Positions 8,940 through 17,015 of a stretch of 64,000 nt of DNA are shown in pieces. Position 1 is the stretch's first letter. Each line of letters opens with the position of its first letter. Source of the DNA: Bacteroidota bacterium (GTDB lineage: Bacteria > Bacteroidota > Bacteroidia > Flavobacteriales_F > PHOS-HE28); contig JAFDZE010000046.1 of NCBI GenBank assembly GCA_018267155.1, positions 1 through 64,000 on the forward strand. Reading direction: 5' to 3'. The notes under the pieces were generated by a model. That model did no database searches. It was not told where the DNA came from and was given only the letters and a program-made list of their open reading frames with translations. Position numbers and translations under genes: made by a program.

Positions 8940-9638
8940 TCAGCGTGGCTGCTTGACCACCTCGGTCACCGTGCGCTGGCGTTCGGACAGGTAGCGCTGG
9001 TAACGCGGGTCGAGGTCGGCGCGCGCATCCATGGCATCGGCGTAATGGCCCGAGAGTGTGAGCAGGGCATCCGTGGCCTCGCGCAACCCATTCTGCCCAC
9101 CACTCAGTGCGGTGATGATGTCCACACAGCCGCGTGAAACGGCGTGCTCCGCGAAAAACGCCCCGGCCTGCCCACGGAGAAGGATGCGCAGCCCGCAGCG
9201 GTCGGCCACGGCCAGGTCGATGGCATCGTCGAAGAAGAAGGCCACCTCTTCCGGCCGGAGATCGTGCTTCTTCAGGAAGTCCTCAAAAGCATCCATCTTG
9301 TTGAGGAAGCCCATGTACAACCCGTGCAGCTTCTCGCGCTGGGCGAAGCGTTCCGCGAACGGATTGTGCTGGCCGGTGATGATGGCCGCGTACGGCAAGC
9401 GTTCGCCATGGCGCATCCACAACCCGAAGCGCAACATGTTCACCCCCATGCTTCCCACCTCGCTGAAGGGGCTGCCGCCTTCGATGTCCTTCCAACCGTC
9501 ATTGAACACGCCGTCCCAATCGAAAAGCACCGCACGGATACGGGCCAGACGACCCCGCAACTCGTCCCGGGAACGCAGCAACCCGGTACCGCTTTTCAGG
9601 AATGGGTCCCGGTCGTCGGGATGTTCACCCCTGACCAT
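8940..9638 (-). CDS. KdsC-type HAD phosphatase (3-deoxy-octulosonate 8-phosphate phosphatase)
   Basis: 232 residues. HAD phosphatase of the cap-less KdsC type: nucleophile motif LFDWDGVFNDG near residue 38, then SEVGSMGVNMLRFG where KdsC has NVRDGYGI, motif II AIITGQ, the KdsC-like LNKMDAFEDFLKK, motif IV FFFDDAIDLAV, and a C-terminal SGGQNGLREATDALL matching the GGRGAVREV tail that closes the KdsC active site. KdsC converts Kdo 8-phosphate to Kdo. An N-terminal extension of about 30 residues and Phe instead of Gly before the DD pair are unusual. The start lies 1 nt after the stop of the transaldolase-CBS gene, so the two are surely one transcription unit. Confidence 0.8.
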   Translation of the reverse strand: MVRGEHPDDRDPFLKSGTGLLRSRDELRGRLARIRAVLFDWDGVFNDGWKDIEGGSPFSEVGSMGVNMLRFGLWMRHGERLPYAAIITGQHNPFAERFAQREKLHGLYMGFLNKMDAFEDFLKKHDLRPEEVAFFFDDAIDLAVADRCGLRILLRGQAGAFFAEHAVSRGCVDIITALSGGQNGLREATDALLTLSGHYADAMDARADLDPRYQRYLSERQRTVTEVVKQPR

Positions 9639-9639
9639 C

Positions 9640-10662
9640 CTATCCCGCGATCGCCTTCATCAGGTCCTGGATGTCCAGCATGCCCAGTTGCTTGCCGTTC
9701 TCGCTCACACTCAGCGTGTCCACCTTGTGCTCCTTGAAGGCTTTCTGCGCATCGTCGAGCAGCGCTTCCGGGCTGATGGTGAATGGGGCATTGAATTTCA
9801 GGGAGCTGAGTTTCCTGGTGAGGAACTTGTTCCCTTCCTGCCCGATCCCACGGCGCAGCCCGCCATCCGTGAAGACGCCCGTGTTCTTCCCCTTGCCATC
9901 CACCACCATCACCGCGCCGAAGCCGTGCTTGGTCATCTCCACGAGCGCCTCGCTCACAGTGGCGCTGTCCTTCACGATCGGGTTGCTGCGCGAAAGCACG
10001 TCCTTCACCTTCATGGTGATCAGGCGGGTGTCCACGTAGAACTGTTTGGTACCGATCGCTGTGAAGTGATTATCAGTGAGCTGTCTCATCAGCTTCCAGG
10101 GAACGGTGATCGTATGCACGCCGATGTCCACCGCGTTGCGCACGTGCTCCACGGTACGCACGCTGCTGAACATGATCCTCGTATCGTAGCCGTAGTAGTT
10201 CACGGCACGTACGCATTGCTCCACCAGGGCCAGCGCGTCATGACCCTGATCCTGCAAACGGCCCACCAGCGGGCACACGTAGCTCGCACCCGCCTGCATG
10301 GCCATGTACGCCTGCTGGATGGTGTACACCAGGTGGACGTTCACCTTGATCCCTTTGTCGCGCAGCATTTTACAGGCACGGAGCCCCTCGAGGCTCACCG
10401 GGATCTTGAAGACGGTGGTCTCCTTCTTCAGTCCCATCTTCAATTGGCGCTCGGCCTCCTTCACCACCTCCTCGGCCGTTTCGCCCAGCGCTTCCACCTG
10501 CAGGATGGGCGCTTTCTTGGCAAGGTCGAGGATCATTTTGTCAATGTCCTTCACTCCGCCACGGTGCATGAACGTGGGTGTGGTGGTGAGGCCGGTGAGA
10601 AAGCCGAGTTTGAAGGCTTCCTCAATTTCCTTGGGGTCGGCGCTGTCGAGATAGAGCTCCAT
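9640..10662 (-). CDS. Transaldolase/fructose-6-phosphate-aldolase barrel fused to a KdsD-type CBS pair
   Basis: 340 residues in two parts. Residues 1 to about 205 match the small transaldolase family (FSA, MipB): MELYLDSAD at the start with D6, the Schiff-base Lys as K86 in VFKIPVS (E. coli FSA K85), R135 and S167 retained. Residues about 213-340 are two CBS motifs that closely resemble the tail of KdsD/KpsF arabinose-5-phosphate isomerases, including GVFTDGGLRR and QLGMLDIQDLMKA. The SIS isomerase domain that normally carries this tail is absent. The gene lies between kdsA (60 nt upstream) and the kdsC-type gene (1 nt downstream). I infer that it supplies or gates the sugar phosphate for Kdo synthesis, perhaps making arabinose 5-phosphate by aldol addition. 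Domain calls are strong; function is inferred. Confidence 0.85.
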   Translation of the reverse strand: MELYLDSADPKEIEEAFKLGFLTGLTTTPTFMHRGGVKDIDKMILDLAKKAPILQVEALGETAEEVVKEAERQLKMGLKKETTVFKIPVSLEGLRACKMLRDKGIKVNVHLVYTIQQAYMAMQAGASYVCPLVGRLQDQGHDALALVEQCVRAVNYYGYDTRIMFSSVRTVEHVRNAVDIGVHTITVPWKLMRQLTDNHFTAIGTKQFYVDTRLITMKVKDVLSRSNPIVKDSATVSEALVEMTKHGFGAVMVVDGKGKNTGVFTDGGLRRGIGQEGNKFLTRKLSSLKFNAPFTISPEALLDDAQKAFKEHKVDTLSVSENGKQLGMLDIQDLMKAIAG

Positions 10663-10722
10663 GGTGTTGTGTTGGCCGCTGGGATGCTGCGGCGTGTGGA
10701 ATGCGGTGGTTGTCGGTTCTCC

Positions 10723-11601
10723 TCAGCGGGGCTGTGCGGCTGCGGCAACAGGTTGGCGGTGTTTCACTTCAACGGCGTGCAGGTCGAGCAGCGGTTTGAG
10801 GAACTCTTCCAGATCATGCATGCTGAGCTGGCTGGCGGCGTCGCACAGGGCCTTGGCGGGATCGGGGTGGGTCTCGATGAACACGCCATCGACGCCGGCG
10901 GCCACGCCCGCACGTGCGATCGTGGGCATCACCGGGCGGTTGCCGCCGCGCGGATCCGCACTGGGGATGCCGTACTTCCGGATGGCGTGCGTGATATCGA
11001 ACACGAGCGGGTAGCCCGTCTGGCGCATCAGGTAGAAGGCCCGTGGATCCACCACCAGGTCGTTGTATCCGAAGGTGTACCCACGCTCGGTAAGGATGAT
11101 CTTGTCGTTGCCCACGCTCCTGGCTTTCTCGACCGGCTTGATCATGTTGTCCGGTGCGAGGAACTGCCCATGCTTGATGTTGATCACCGCACCGGTCTTC
11201 GCGGCCTCCAGGATCAACGAGGTCTGCATGCAGAGGTACGCGGGGATCTGCAGAACATCACACACCTCGGCTACAGGCGCCGCCTGCTGCGGGTTGTGGA
11301 TGTCGGTGAGCAAAGGGAAACCGAACTCCTGCTTGATGCGCTGAAGTGACCTCAGTCCTTCGTCCAAGCCGGGACCCTGGTAGAAATCGACGCTGCTGCG
11401 GTTGTCCTTGGTGAAGCTGCTCTTGTAGATGACCGGGATCCTGAGGCGTTCGCTCACCTCCTTCAGCTTCTCGGCGGTACGCATCATCACCTCATCGCTC
11501 TCGATCACACAAGGACCGCTGATAAGGAAGAGTTGCTCGCTGCCGCAGGCGATCCCGCCGACGTGGACGATCCGGGTGTCTTTCACTGGTGAACGGTTCA
11601 A
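10723..11601 (-). CDS. kdsA: 3-deoxy-8-phosphooctulonate synthase
   Basis: About 292 residues. Condenses phosphoenolpyruvate with arabinose 5-phosphate to Kdo 8-phosphate. Family motifs: ISGPCVIES, KSSFTKDNRSS, GFPLLTDIH, QIPAYLCMQTSL, NIKHGQFLAP, FDITHA, GVFIETHP. Cys31 in SGPC sits where metal-dependent (Aquifex-type) enzymes have their metal Cys and E. coli has Asn, so this should be the metal-dependent class. The start is uncertain: no ATG is suitably placed, and a TTG at 11601 lies 7 nt after a perfect TAGCTTTG promoter element; a GTG at 11586 is the alternative. First gene of the Kdo cluster. Confidence 0.95.
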   Translation of the reverse strand: MNRSPVKDTRIVHVGGIACGSEQLFLISGPCVIESDEVMMRTAEKLKEVSERLRIPVIYKSSFTKDNRSSVDFYQGPGLDEGLRSLQRIKQEFGFPLLTDIHNPQQAAPVAEVCDVLQIPAYLCMQTSLILEAAKTGAVINIKHGQFLAPDNMIKPVEKARSVGNDKIILTERGYTFGYNDLVVDPRAFYLMRQTGYPLVFDITHAIRKYGIPSADPRGGNRPVMPTIARAGVAAGVDGVFIETHPDPAKALCDAASQLSMHDLEEFLKPLLDLHAVEVKHRQPVAAAAQPR

Positions 11602-11608
11602 GAGGCCG

Positions 11609-11616
11609 CAAAGCTA
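11609..11616 (-). promoter_or_regulatory. -7 promoter element TAGCTTTG for the Kdo cluster
   Basis: Perfect match to TAnnTTTG on the minus strand, ending 7 nt before the proposed TTG start of kdsA. The transcript would begin within a few bases of the start codon and probably covers kdsA, the transaldolase-CBS gene, the kdsC-type gene and possibly the acetyltransferase. Confidence 0.55.
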
Positions 11617-11697
11617 TCCTTTGGAGCCGGGATCCGGTGCCGGAACAGGTCAAGCCGTTCCGGACAGGCCGCTGGCTCGCTGACTTTCATGCGCTCC

Positions 11698-12312
11698 TTA
11701 CTCCACATCCACACGGAGCACGCAGTTGCCGTTCAGGAAACCCTCCAGCAGGTCGCCGTGCTCAATGGGCCCCACCCCTGCCGGTGTGCCCGTGAAGATG
11801 AGGTCGCCCGGTTCCAAGGTGATGTAGCGCGACACATGGGCGATGATATCGGCCACCGTGAAGATCATGTCCCGCGTATGGCCCTGCTGTACGAGGTTGC
11901 CGTTGCGCTTGAGTTGGATCTCGTAGCCCTGCAGATCGGTGCCGGCCGTCATGGGCAGCTCCACCTCGCCCAACACAGCACTGCCATCGAAGGCTTTCGC
12001 TTTTTCCCATGGCAGGCCCCTCGCCTTCAGCTCATTCTGCACCGTACGTGCGGTGAGGTCGAGCCCTAGGGTGAAGGAAGCCACGAGGCCCAAGGCCATG
12101 GAAGTGGGCACATTGCTGGCGTAGCTGTCGACCATGACCACCAGTTCCAATTCGTGATGGATCTCGCCGAGATGCGGCTTCATCCGGATGATCTGTCCCG
12201 GATACAGACAGGCCGTGGTGGGCTTCAGAAAGAATACCGGTTCCGTAGGCACCTCATTCCCGAGTTCCACGGCGTGGTCGCGGTAATTCCGCCCGATGCA
12301 GATCACCTTCAT
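11698..12312 (-). CDS. Fumarylacetoacetate hydrolase family protein (FAHD1-like)
   Basis: 204 residues, the size of the single-domain FAH fold. Starts with MKVICIGRNYRDHAVELG. Metal ligands are expected in the E-x-E pair of IHHELELVVM, the Asp of LGLDLTARTVQ and beyond. The segments LPWEKAKAFDGSA, TRDMIF and LEPGDLIFTGTPAGVG are typical of acylpyruvase/oxaloacetate decarboxylase-type members. It probably hydrolyses or decarboxylates a small beta-keto acid in the cytoplasm; the exact substrate cannot be told. A TAACTTAG element lies 4 nt before the ATG. Confidence 0.88.
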   Translation of the reverse strand: MKVICIGRNYRDHAVELGNEVPTEPVFFLKPTTACLYPGQIIRMKPHLGEIHHELELVVMVDSYASNVPTSMALGLVASFTLGLDLTARTVQNELKARGLPWEKAKAFDGSAVLGEVELPMTAGTDLQGYEIQLKRNGNLVQQGHTRDMIFTVADIIAHVSRYITLEPGDLIFTGTPAGVGPIEHGDLLEGFLNGNCVLRVDVE

Positions 12313-12441
12313 GCCTCTAAGTTATACCATCCCGACATCCGTTGGTCGGGACTTTTCCGATCGGACCGCCACATCGCACGGACCCATGGTACCGGCCCCT
12401 GGCATGCGAGGGGTGTATGTATGCCTCATGTGCGGTATCAT

Positions 12442-13212
12442 TCAATCCTGGAGGTCGGCCAGCACCGCCCTCATCACGGCCAGGGTACTGCCCGGCAGTT
12501 CGGCCTTGGACATGAGCCATTGCAAGTAACCGGGATCATTGCGCCCGATGTTCTCGAGTGTCCAGCCTTTGTATTTCCCGAAGCTCAGGCACACCTGGCC
12601 ACGATCGTCGAAGGCGAGTTTGCCTGCCGCATCGGGGCTGCGGTCGCGATCGCCGCTGAACGCACCCAGCGCATCCACGTCGTGCGGGAGATCCGGATAA
12701 CGCTCCAGTTGTGCGAGAAGAACGTCGGCCGTGGCCTCCACATCGCCCAGCGCATCGTGCGCCATGGCGTGTTCACGTCCCGTGTAGAACTTGAGCGCGG
12801 CGCTCAGATCGCGTGGTTCCTTCTTGTGGAAGATCCGTTGGGCATCCACGATCCGTAGTTGCGCGGTGTCCCACGCGTGGCCCGTGCGGAACAGTTCTTC
12901 GGTGAGGAAGGGCACGTCGAACCGGATGGCGTTGAAGCCCGCGAGATCGCAACCCGCGAGGTGGCCCAACACCTCACCGGCGATGTCGTCCAAGCGGGGT
13001 GCGGTCGCCACGTCCCGATCGCTGATCCCATGGATGGCGGTGGCCTCGGGCGGGATGGGGATCCCCGGGTTCACCAAACTCTGGTAGCGTTCGCGTTCGC
13101 CACCGGGCAGCAGGCGCACGATGGCGATCTGCACGATGCGGTCGCGTCCGATGCGTGTGCCCGTCGTCTCGAGGTCGAAGACGGCGAGCGGTCGTTCAAG
13201 GCGGAGGAGCAT
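12442..13212 (-). CDS. DnaQ-like 3'-5' exonuclease (DEDD superfamily)
   Basis: 256 residues. ExoI motif FDLETTG close to the N-terminus, ExoII GFNAIRFDVPFL, and ExoIII HDALGDVEAT, the DEDDh arrangement of the DNA polymerase III epsilon fold. The C-terminal third contains CLSFGKYKGWTLENI and DPGYLQWLM, a small module (DUF3820-like) seen in other stand-alone exonucleases. It may act in proofreading or end trimming, but this kind of protein is not necessarily the replicative epsilon subunit. The ATG at 13212 was chosen because the longer frame to 13272 runs through the terminator hairpin of the upstream OmpA-family gene. Confidence 0.85.
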   Translation of the reverse strand: MLLRLERPLAVFDLETTGTRIGRDRIVQIAIVRLLPGGERERYQSLVNPGIPIPPEATAIHGISDRDVATAPRLDDIAGEVLGHLAGCDLAGFNAIRFDVPFLTEELFRTGHAWDTAQLRIVDAQRIFHKKEPRDLSAALKFYTGREHAMAHDALGDVEATADVLLAQLERYPDLPHDVDALGAFSGDRDRSPDAAGKLAFDDRGQVCLSFGKYKGWTLENIGRNDPGYLQWLMSKAELPGSTLAVMRAVLADLQD

Positions 13213-13233
13213 GCGTGAAAGGTCGGGAAGAGC

Positions 13234-13263
13234 AAGCCCCGTCCGGCGGTCCGGACGGGGCTT
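13234..13263 (-). terminator. Hairpin after the OmpA-family gene
   Basis: A perfect 12-bp stem (AAGCCCCGTCCG pairs with CGGACGGGGCTT) with a 6-nt loop, 18 nt past the stop of the OmpA-family gene and 21 nt before the exonuclease ATG. Read on the plus strand it is followed by CGTTTTC; on the minus strand the following T tract is weak, so termination efficiency is uncertain. Confidence 0.7.
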
Positions 13264-13281
13264 CGTTTTCAACAGATTGGA

Positions 13282-15477
13282 TCAGCGGACCTTCAGCTTC
13301 ACGTACTGGTACTTGCCGTACTTCTCCGTGTTCTGATAATCACCCACGTACTTGGGTCCCTGCACCAGGTGGTTCACGGCCTCCAGCAGCAGCTTGGTCT
13401 CGTCCTTGCCGCGTGCCTTCACCGCTTCCAGCAGGCGCTTGCGCGCGTCCTCCATGCGCTGGTTGCTCAGGTTGTCGTTGGTGCCGAAGGTCTTGGTGGG
13501 CACACGGCTGGCGCTGCCTTCGATCACGATCCGTGCCGTGCCGTCCTTGTCCAGGATACCGACGACCGAATCGATGAATTTCTTCCACTCCGCCTCGCCC
13601 TGGTCGATGTCCTTGATGTTGTACGCGTAATACTTGGCGTACTCGTCGGAGTATTTCGCATCCGGCGGAACGTGCGTCCTGACCTTGGTGGCGATCTCCT
13701 TGTCGGTAAGCGGAACCTCCTTGACCGCGTCCTTGCCCTTGGTCTTGCCGACCTGGTCAGGAGCCACGCCCTTCTCCTTGCTTCCGGGAGGTGCACCCTT
13801 GGGCAGGTCGACGATGCTGGCGGGACCAGCGAGCGACACGGGGTTGAGGTAGATCTCCTTGTTGATCTCCTGATAGGTGCTCTCACACTCCACGAAGATG
13901 TCCTCCGTGTGTACCGTCTTGTCGTTCACCCGGTAATCCAGGTTGTACTCCTTGCATGGCGGCAGAATGGCCACGTACACGCCATCCCGTTGGCGGGGCT
14001 TGTAGGTCTTCACCTCGCCGGTGCTCTTGTCGGTCACATAAAGGATGGTGCTTGGCGGTAGCGACTCGCCAGGCGGGGGGATGATGAAGCCTTTGAGCAC
14101 CGTGAGTCCTTCGGCCTCCATGCTCTCCGGGAAGTCCACGAAGTAGATGTCCTTCTCGCCATAGCCCCCGGCCTTGTCGCTGCTGAAATACCCACGGCGG
14201 CCATCAGCGGTGGTCACGAAGAAAACATCGTCATCCACGGTGTTCAACGGGTAACCGATGTTCTCGGGCACGCTCCACGTACCATCGTCCTTCAGCTCCG
14301 AGGTGAAGATATCGAAGCCGCCCATGCTGTTGTGGCCCTTGCTGGCGAAGTACAGGGTGCGGCCGTTGGGGTGGATGAATACGCCGTCCTCATCGTAAAT
14401 GGTATTGAGCACTTTGCCCATGTTCTGGGCCTTGCTCCATTCGCCGGTGGGCAGTTTCACCACGCGGTAAATATCCCGTCCGCCCTCGCCTCCTTTCCGG
14501 TCACTCACGAAGTAAAGCGTGTTGCCATCGGCGGTGAGCGCGCAGTGCGTTTCCCAGGCCTTGGTGTTCACATCACTCCCGATGAGCACCGGGTCACTCC
14601 AAAGTTCACCCACGAGTTTGCTTTCGTACAGGTTGCCATCGCCGCCGTCATCGCGATAGATGTACAGTGTCTGACCATCGGCGCTCACGTTCACCGTGGC
14701 GAAGTGCCGGTCGACGGCGTTGATGTTCAGTGGTTCAGGCGTCTGCCAGTTGGCGTTGCGGTCCTTGTAGCTGACATAGATGTTCTCGAAGGGCAGGCCC
14801 GCGAGCGGGTCTACGATGTCCACGTTGCTGCTGTCGGCACGCAGGCGGCGGCTGGTGTAGAACATCGCGTTCCCATCCACGCTGATCACCGGGCTGAAAT
14901 CCGGGTGGTCGTTGTTGATCACGGGGCCGGCGTTGCTCACCGTATAGGTCTTGGGCTCGGCGATCAGTTTGCGCGCGTTGGCCGTCTGTTCCAGTCCGTG
15001 CTGGGCCGACTGGTACAGGAAGTGCTTGTCGCCCACCTCGGTTGAGAATTTGGTGTAGTACTCATCGGCCTTGGCGAAGTTCCCTGCCAGGTGATAGGCG
15101 TAGGCCAGCCAGTAATCCACCTCCACTGGTGCGTTGGTCTCCTTGCTGTCGAAGGGGTCGTACCCGGTCGCGTTGAAAGCACCGTTGCCCTTGCCACGAC
15201 GGTCCGATGCGGTTTGCAAATAGGGCAGCGCCTTCGCCTTCTGGTTGTACGAATTCATGTACGAGGAGCCCAGCTTCCAGTTCAGGTTACTGTTCTCGGG
15301 CTGTGCTTCCACAAGCTGCTTCCAGATGTCGGCTGCCTGGTTATGGAACCTCTCCTCATTCAGCTTGCAGGCCTCCTCGAATTTCCATTGGAAAGATGTG
15401 TTCTCCCCTTGGGCAGAGGCCCCGAGCGTGAAGGAAAAGAACAAGACGGTCGTTAGTGCGGCGTGACCATTCCTCAT
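13282..15477 (-). CDS. OmpA-family outer-membrane protein with TPR and PD40 propeller
   Basis: 731 residues. A signal peptide ends near residue 22 (GASAQ). Then TPR-like helices (WKLGSSYMNSYNQKAKALPYL), a beta-propeller of PD40/WD40-like units (DFSPVISVDGNAMFYTSRR, THCALTADGNTLYFVSDRKGG, IHPNGRTLYFASKGHNSMGGFD), a carboxypeptidase-regulatory-like stretch, and a C-terminal region with OmpA-like features (ARIVIEGSASRVPT, NQRMEDARKRL), which would bind peptidoglycan. The plan resembles PorE/gliding-motility-associated OmpA proteins of Bacteroidota, so it may anchor an envelope machine. The ATG at 15477 starts the signal peptide. A TACTTTCG element lies about 40 nt upstream. Confidence 0.85.
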   Translation of the reverse strand: MRNGHAALTTVLFFSFTLGASAQGENTSFQWKFEEACKLNEERFHNQAADIWKQLVEAQPENSNLNWKLGSSYMNSYNQKAKALPYLQTASDRRGKGNGAFNATGYDPFDSKETNAPVEVDYWLAYAYHLAGNFAKADEYYTKFSTEVGDKHFLYQSAQHGLEQTANARKLIAEPKTYTVSNAGPVINNDHPDFSPVISVDGNAMFYTSRRLRADSSNVDIVDPLAGLPFENIYVSYKDRNANWQTPEPLNINAVDRHFATVNVSADGQTLYIYRDDGGDGNLYESKLVGELWSDPVLIGSDVNTKAWETHCALTADGNTLYFVSDRKGGEGGRDIYRVVKLPTGEWSKAQNMGKVLNTIYDEDGVFIHPNGRTLYFASKGHNSMGGFDIFTSELKDDGTWSVPENIGYPLNTVDDDVFFVTTADGRRGYFSSDKAGGYGEKDIYFVDFPESMEAEGLTVLKGFIIPPPGESLPPSTILYVTDKSTGEVKTYKPRQRDGVYVAILPPCKEYNLDYRVNDKTVHTEDIFVECESTYQEINKEIYLNPVSLAGPASIVDLPKGAPPGSKEKGVAPDQVGKTKGKDAVKEVPLTDKEIATKVRTHVPPDAKYSDEYAKYYAYNIKDIDQGEAEWKKFIDSVVGILDKDGTARIVIEGSASRVPTKTFGTNDNLSNQRMEDARKRLLEAVKARGKDETKLLLEAVNHLVQGPKYVGDYQNTEKYGKYQYVKLKVR

Positions 15478-15611
15478 TGTAGAGCGATTTCGATCCACTG
15501 GTGGCGGACGGTGGCGAAAGTAGCCTTTTTCCGAAGGGAGGAAGCCTGTTCAAAACTCGCCATCCACCATGCGTTGTGGATCGCTCGGACGACTCCGCGA
15601 ACGGCTCGGGA

Positions 15612-16955
15612 TCAGAACTCCTGATCGATGGACCAGCCCTCGAGAATGTCGGCCACACGGCGGACGAACCTTCCACCCAAGGCACCATCCACTACGCGGT
15701 GATCATAGCTGTGCGAGAGGAACATCATGTGGCGCACCGCGATGACATCTCCTGTGGGTGTTTCCAGTACCGCGGGCTTCTTCTTGATTGCGCCCGTGGC
15801 CATGATCGCCACCTGCGGCTGGTTGATGATGGGTGTACCCAGCACGTTGCCGAAGGTGCCCACGTTGGTAATGGTGTACGTGCCCCCACCGATCTCGTCC
15901 GGCCCGAGTTTGCCGGCACGCGCGCGGTTGGCCAGATCATTCACCGAGGCGGCCAGTCCGGTGAGGTTCAAGCGGTCGGCGTTCTTGATCACCGGTACAA
16001 TGAGGTTGCCGCTGGGCAGCGCCGCCGCCATGCCGATGTTGATGTCTTTCTTCTTGATGATGGTGTGCCCGTCCACCTGCACGTTGATCATGGGCATCTC
16101 CTTGATGGCCTGCACCAGGGCCATGATGAAGATCGGCGTGAAGGTGAGCTTCTCCCCCTCGCGCTTCTCGAAAGCGCCCTTCACCTTGTCCCGCCAGAGC
16201 ACCAGGTTGGTCACATCGGCCTCTACGAAACTGGTGACGTGCGGGCTGGTGCGCTTGCTCATCACCATGTGGTCGGCGATCAGCTTGCGCATGCGGTCCA
16301 TCTCGATCAGTTCGTCGCCCGCCATCGGGGTCACCTTGGGCGCTTGCGGCTCGGGTTTGGCGTCCGGTTTCTGGCCACTGGTGGCGGGTTGTGCAACAGG
16401 AGCCGTGGCGGGTTGTACCGCAGGGGCTGCAACCGGGGCCGCACCGCGCGTGGGCAGGTAATCCAGCAGGTCCTTCTTGGTGACACGGCCGCCTTCGCCC
16501 GTGCCGTTGAGCCCTTCCAATTCGGCCAGGCTCACCCCTTCGCTCTGCGCGATGTTGCGCACCAGCGGGCTGTAGAATTTACCGCTGGGACCGGTCCGGG
16601 ATACCGCACCGCCGGTGGACACGACTGCGGCCACCACCGGCGGTGCCGCAGCCTTGGGTGCTCCGTTCGTTGCAGCAGTGGCTGGCGCGGCAGGTGCCGT
16701 TGCCTGTGTATCCGCGCTCGTGCCGATGTGCGCAATGGGCTGACCGACCTTCACCACGTCGCCATCGCTCACCAGTCGTTTCAGGAGGATGCCGTCCTGC
16801 GGAGCGGGCACCTCGCTGTCCACCTTGTCCGTGGCGATCTCCACGATGGGCTCGTCGGCCTTCACGGCTTCGCCCTCGTTCTTCAACCACTTGATGATGG
16901 TGGCCTCCGCCACGCTCTCGCCCATTTTGGGCAGCAGGATCTCGATGTGCGCCAT
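15612..16955 (-). CDS. 2-oxoacid dehydrogenase E2 (dihydrolipoamide acyltransferase)
   Basis: 447 residues with the full E2 layout: an N-terminal lipoyl domain with the modified Lys in EIATDKVDSEV near residue 44, an Ala/Pro-rich hinge, the E3-binding domain (SPLVRNIAQSEGVSLAELE, GTGEGGRVTKKDLLDYL), a second Ala/Pro linker, and the catalytic core ending in the active-site motif SYDHRVVDGALGGRF. It transfers the acyl group from E1 to coenzyme A. The substrate (2-oxoglutarate, pyruvate or branched-chain) cannot be fixed from the sequence, as no E1 or E3 gene is adjacent. A TACATTCG element sits 7 nt before the ATG. Confidence 0.93.
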   Translation of the reverse strand: MAHIEILLPKMGESVAEATIIKWLKNEGEAVKADEPIVEIATDKVDSEVPAPQDGILLKRLVSDGDVVKVGQPIAHIGTSADTQATAPAAPATAATNGAPKAAAPPVVAAVVSTGGAVSRTGPSGKFYSPLVRNIAQSEGVSLAELEGLNGTGEGGRVTKKDLLDYLPTRGAAPVAAPAVQPATAPVAQPATSGQKPDAKPEPQAPKVTPMAGDELIEMDRMRKLIADHMVMSKRTSPHVTSFVEADVTNLVLWRDKVKGAFEKREGEKLTFTPIFIMALVQAIKEMPMINVQVDGHTIIKKKDINIGMAAALPSGNLIVPVIKNADRLNLTGLAASVNDLANRARAGKLGPDEIGGGTYTITNVGTFGNVLGTPIINQPQVAIMATGAIKKKPAVLETPTGDVIAVRHMMFLSHSYDHRVVDGALGGRFVRRVADILEGWSIDQEF

Positions 16956-17015
16956 GACGGCGCGAATGTACCAGCGGGATCGGAGTGCGAACGCATGCTC
17001 CGTACTCGCGGCGGG

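Noticed and set aside
9058-11349. Long plus-strand open frame over the Kdo cluster
   Set aside because: It is the antisense of three well supported minus-strand genes; its protein is rich in His, Leu and Arg from reversed codons and shows no domain.
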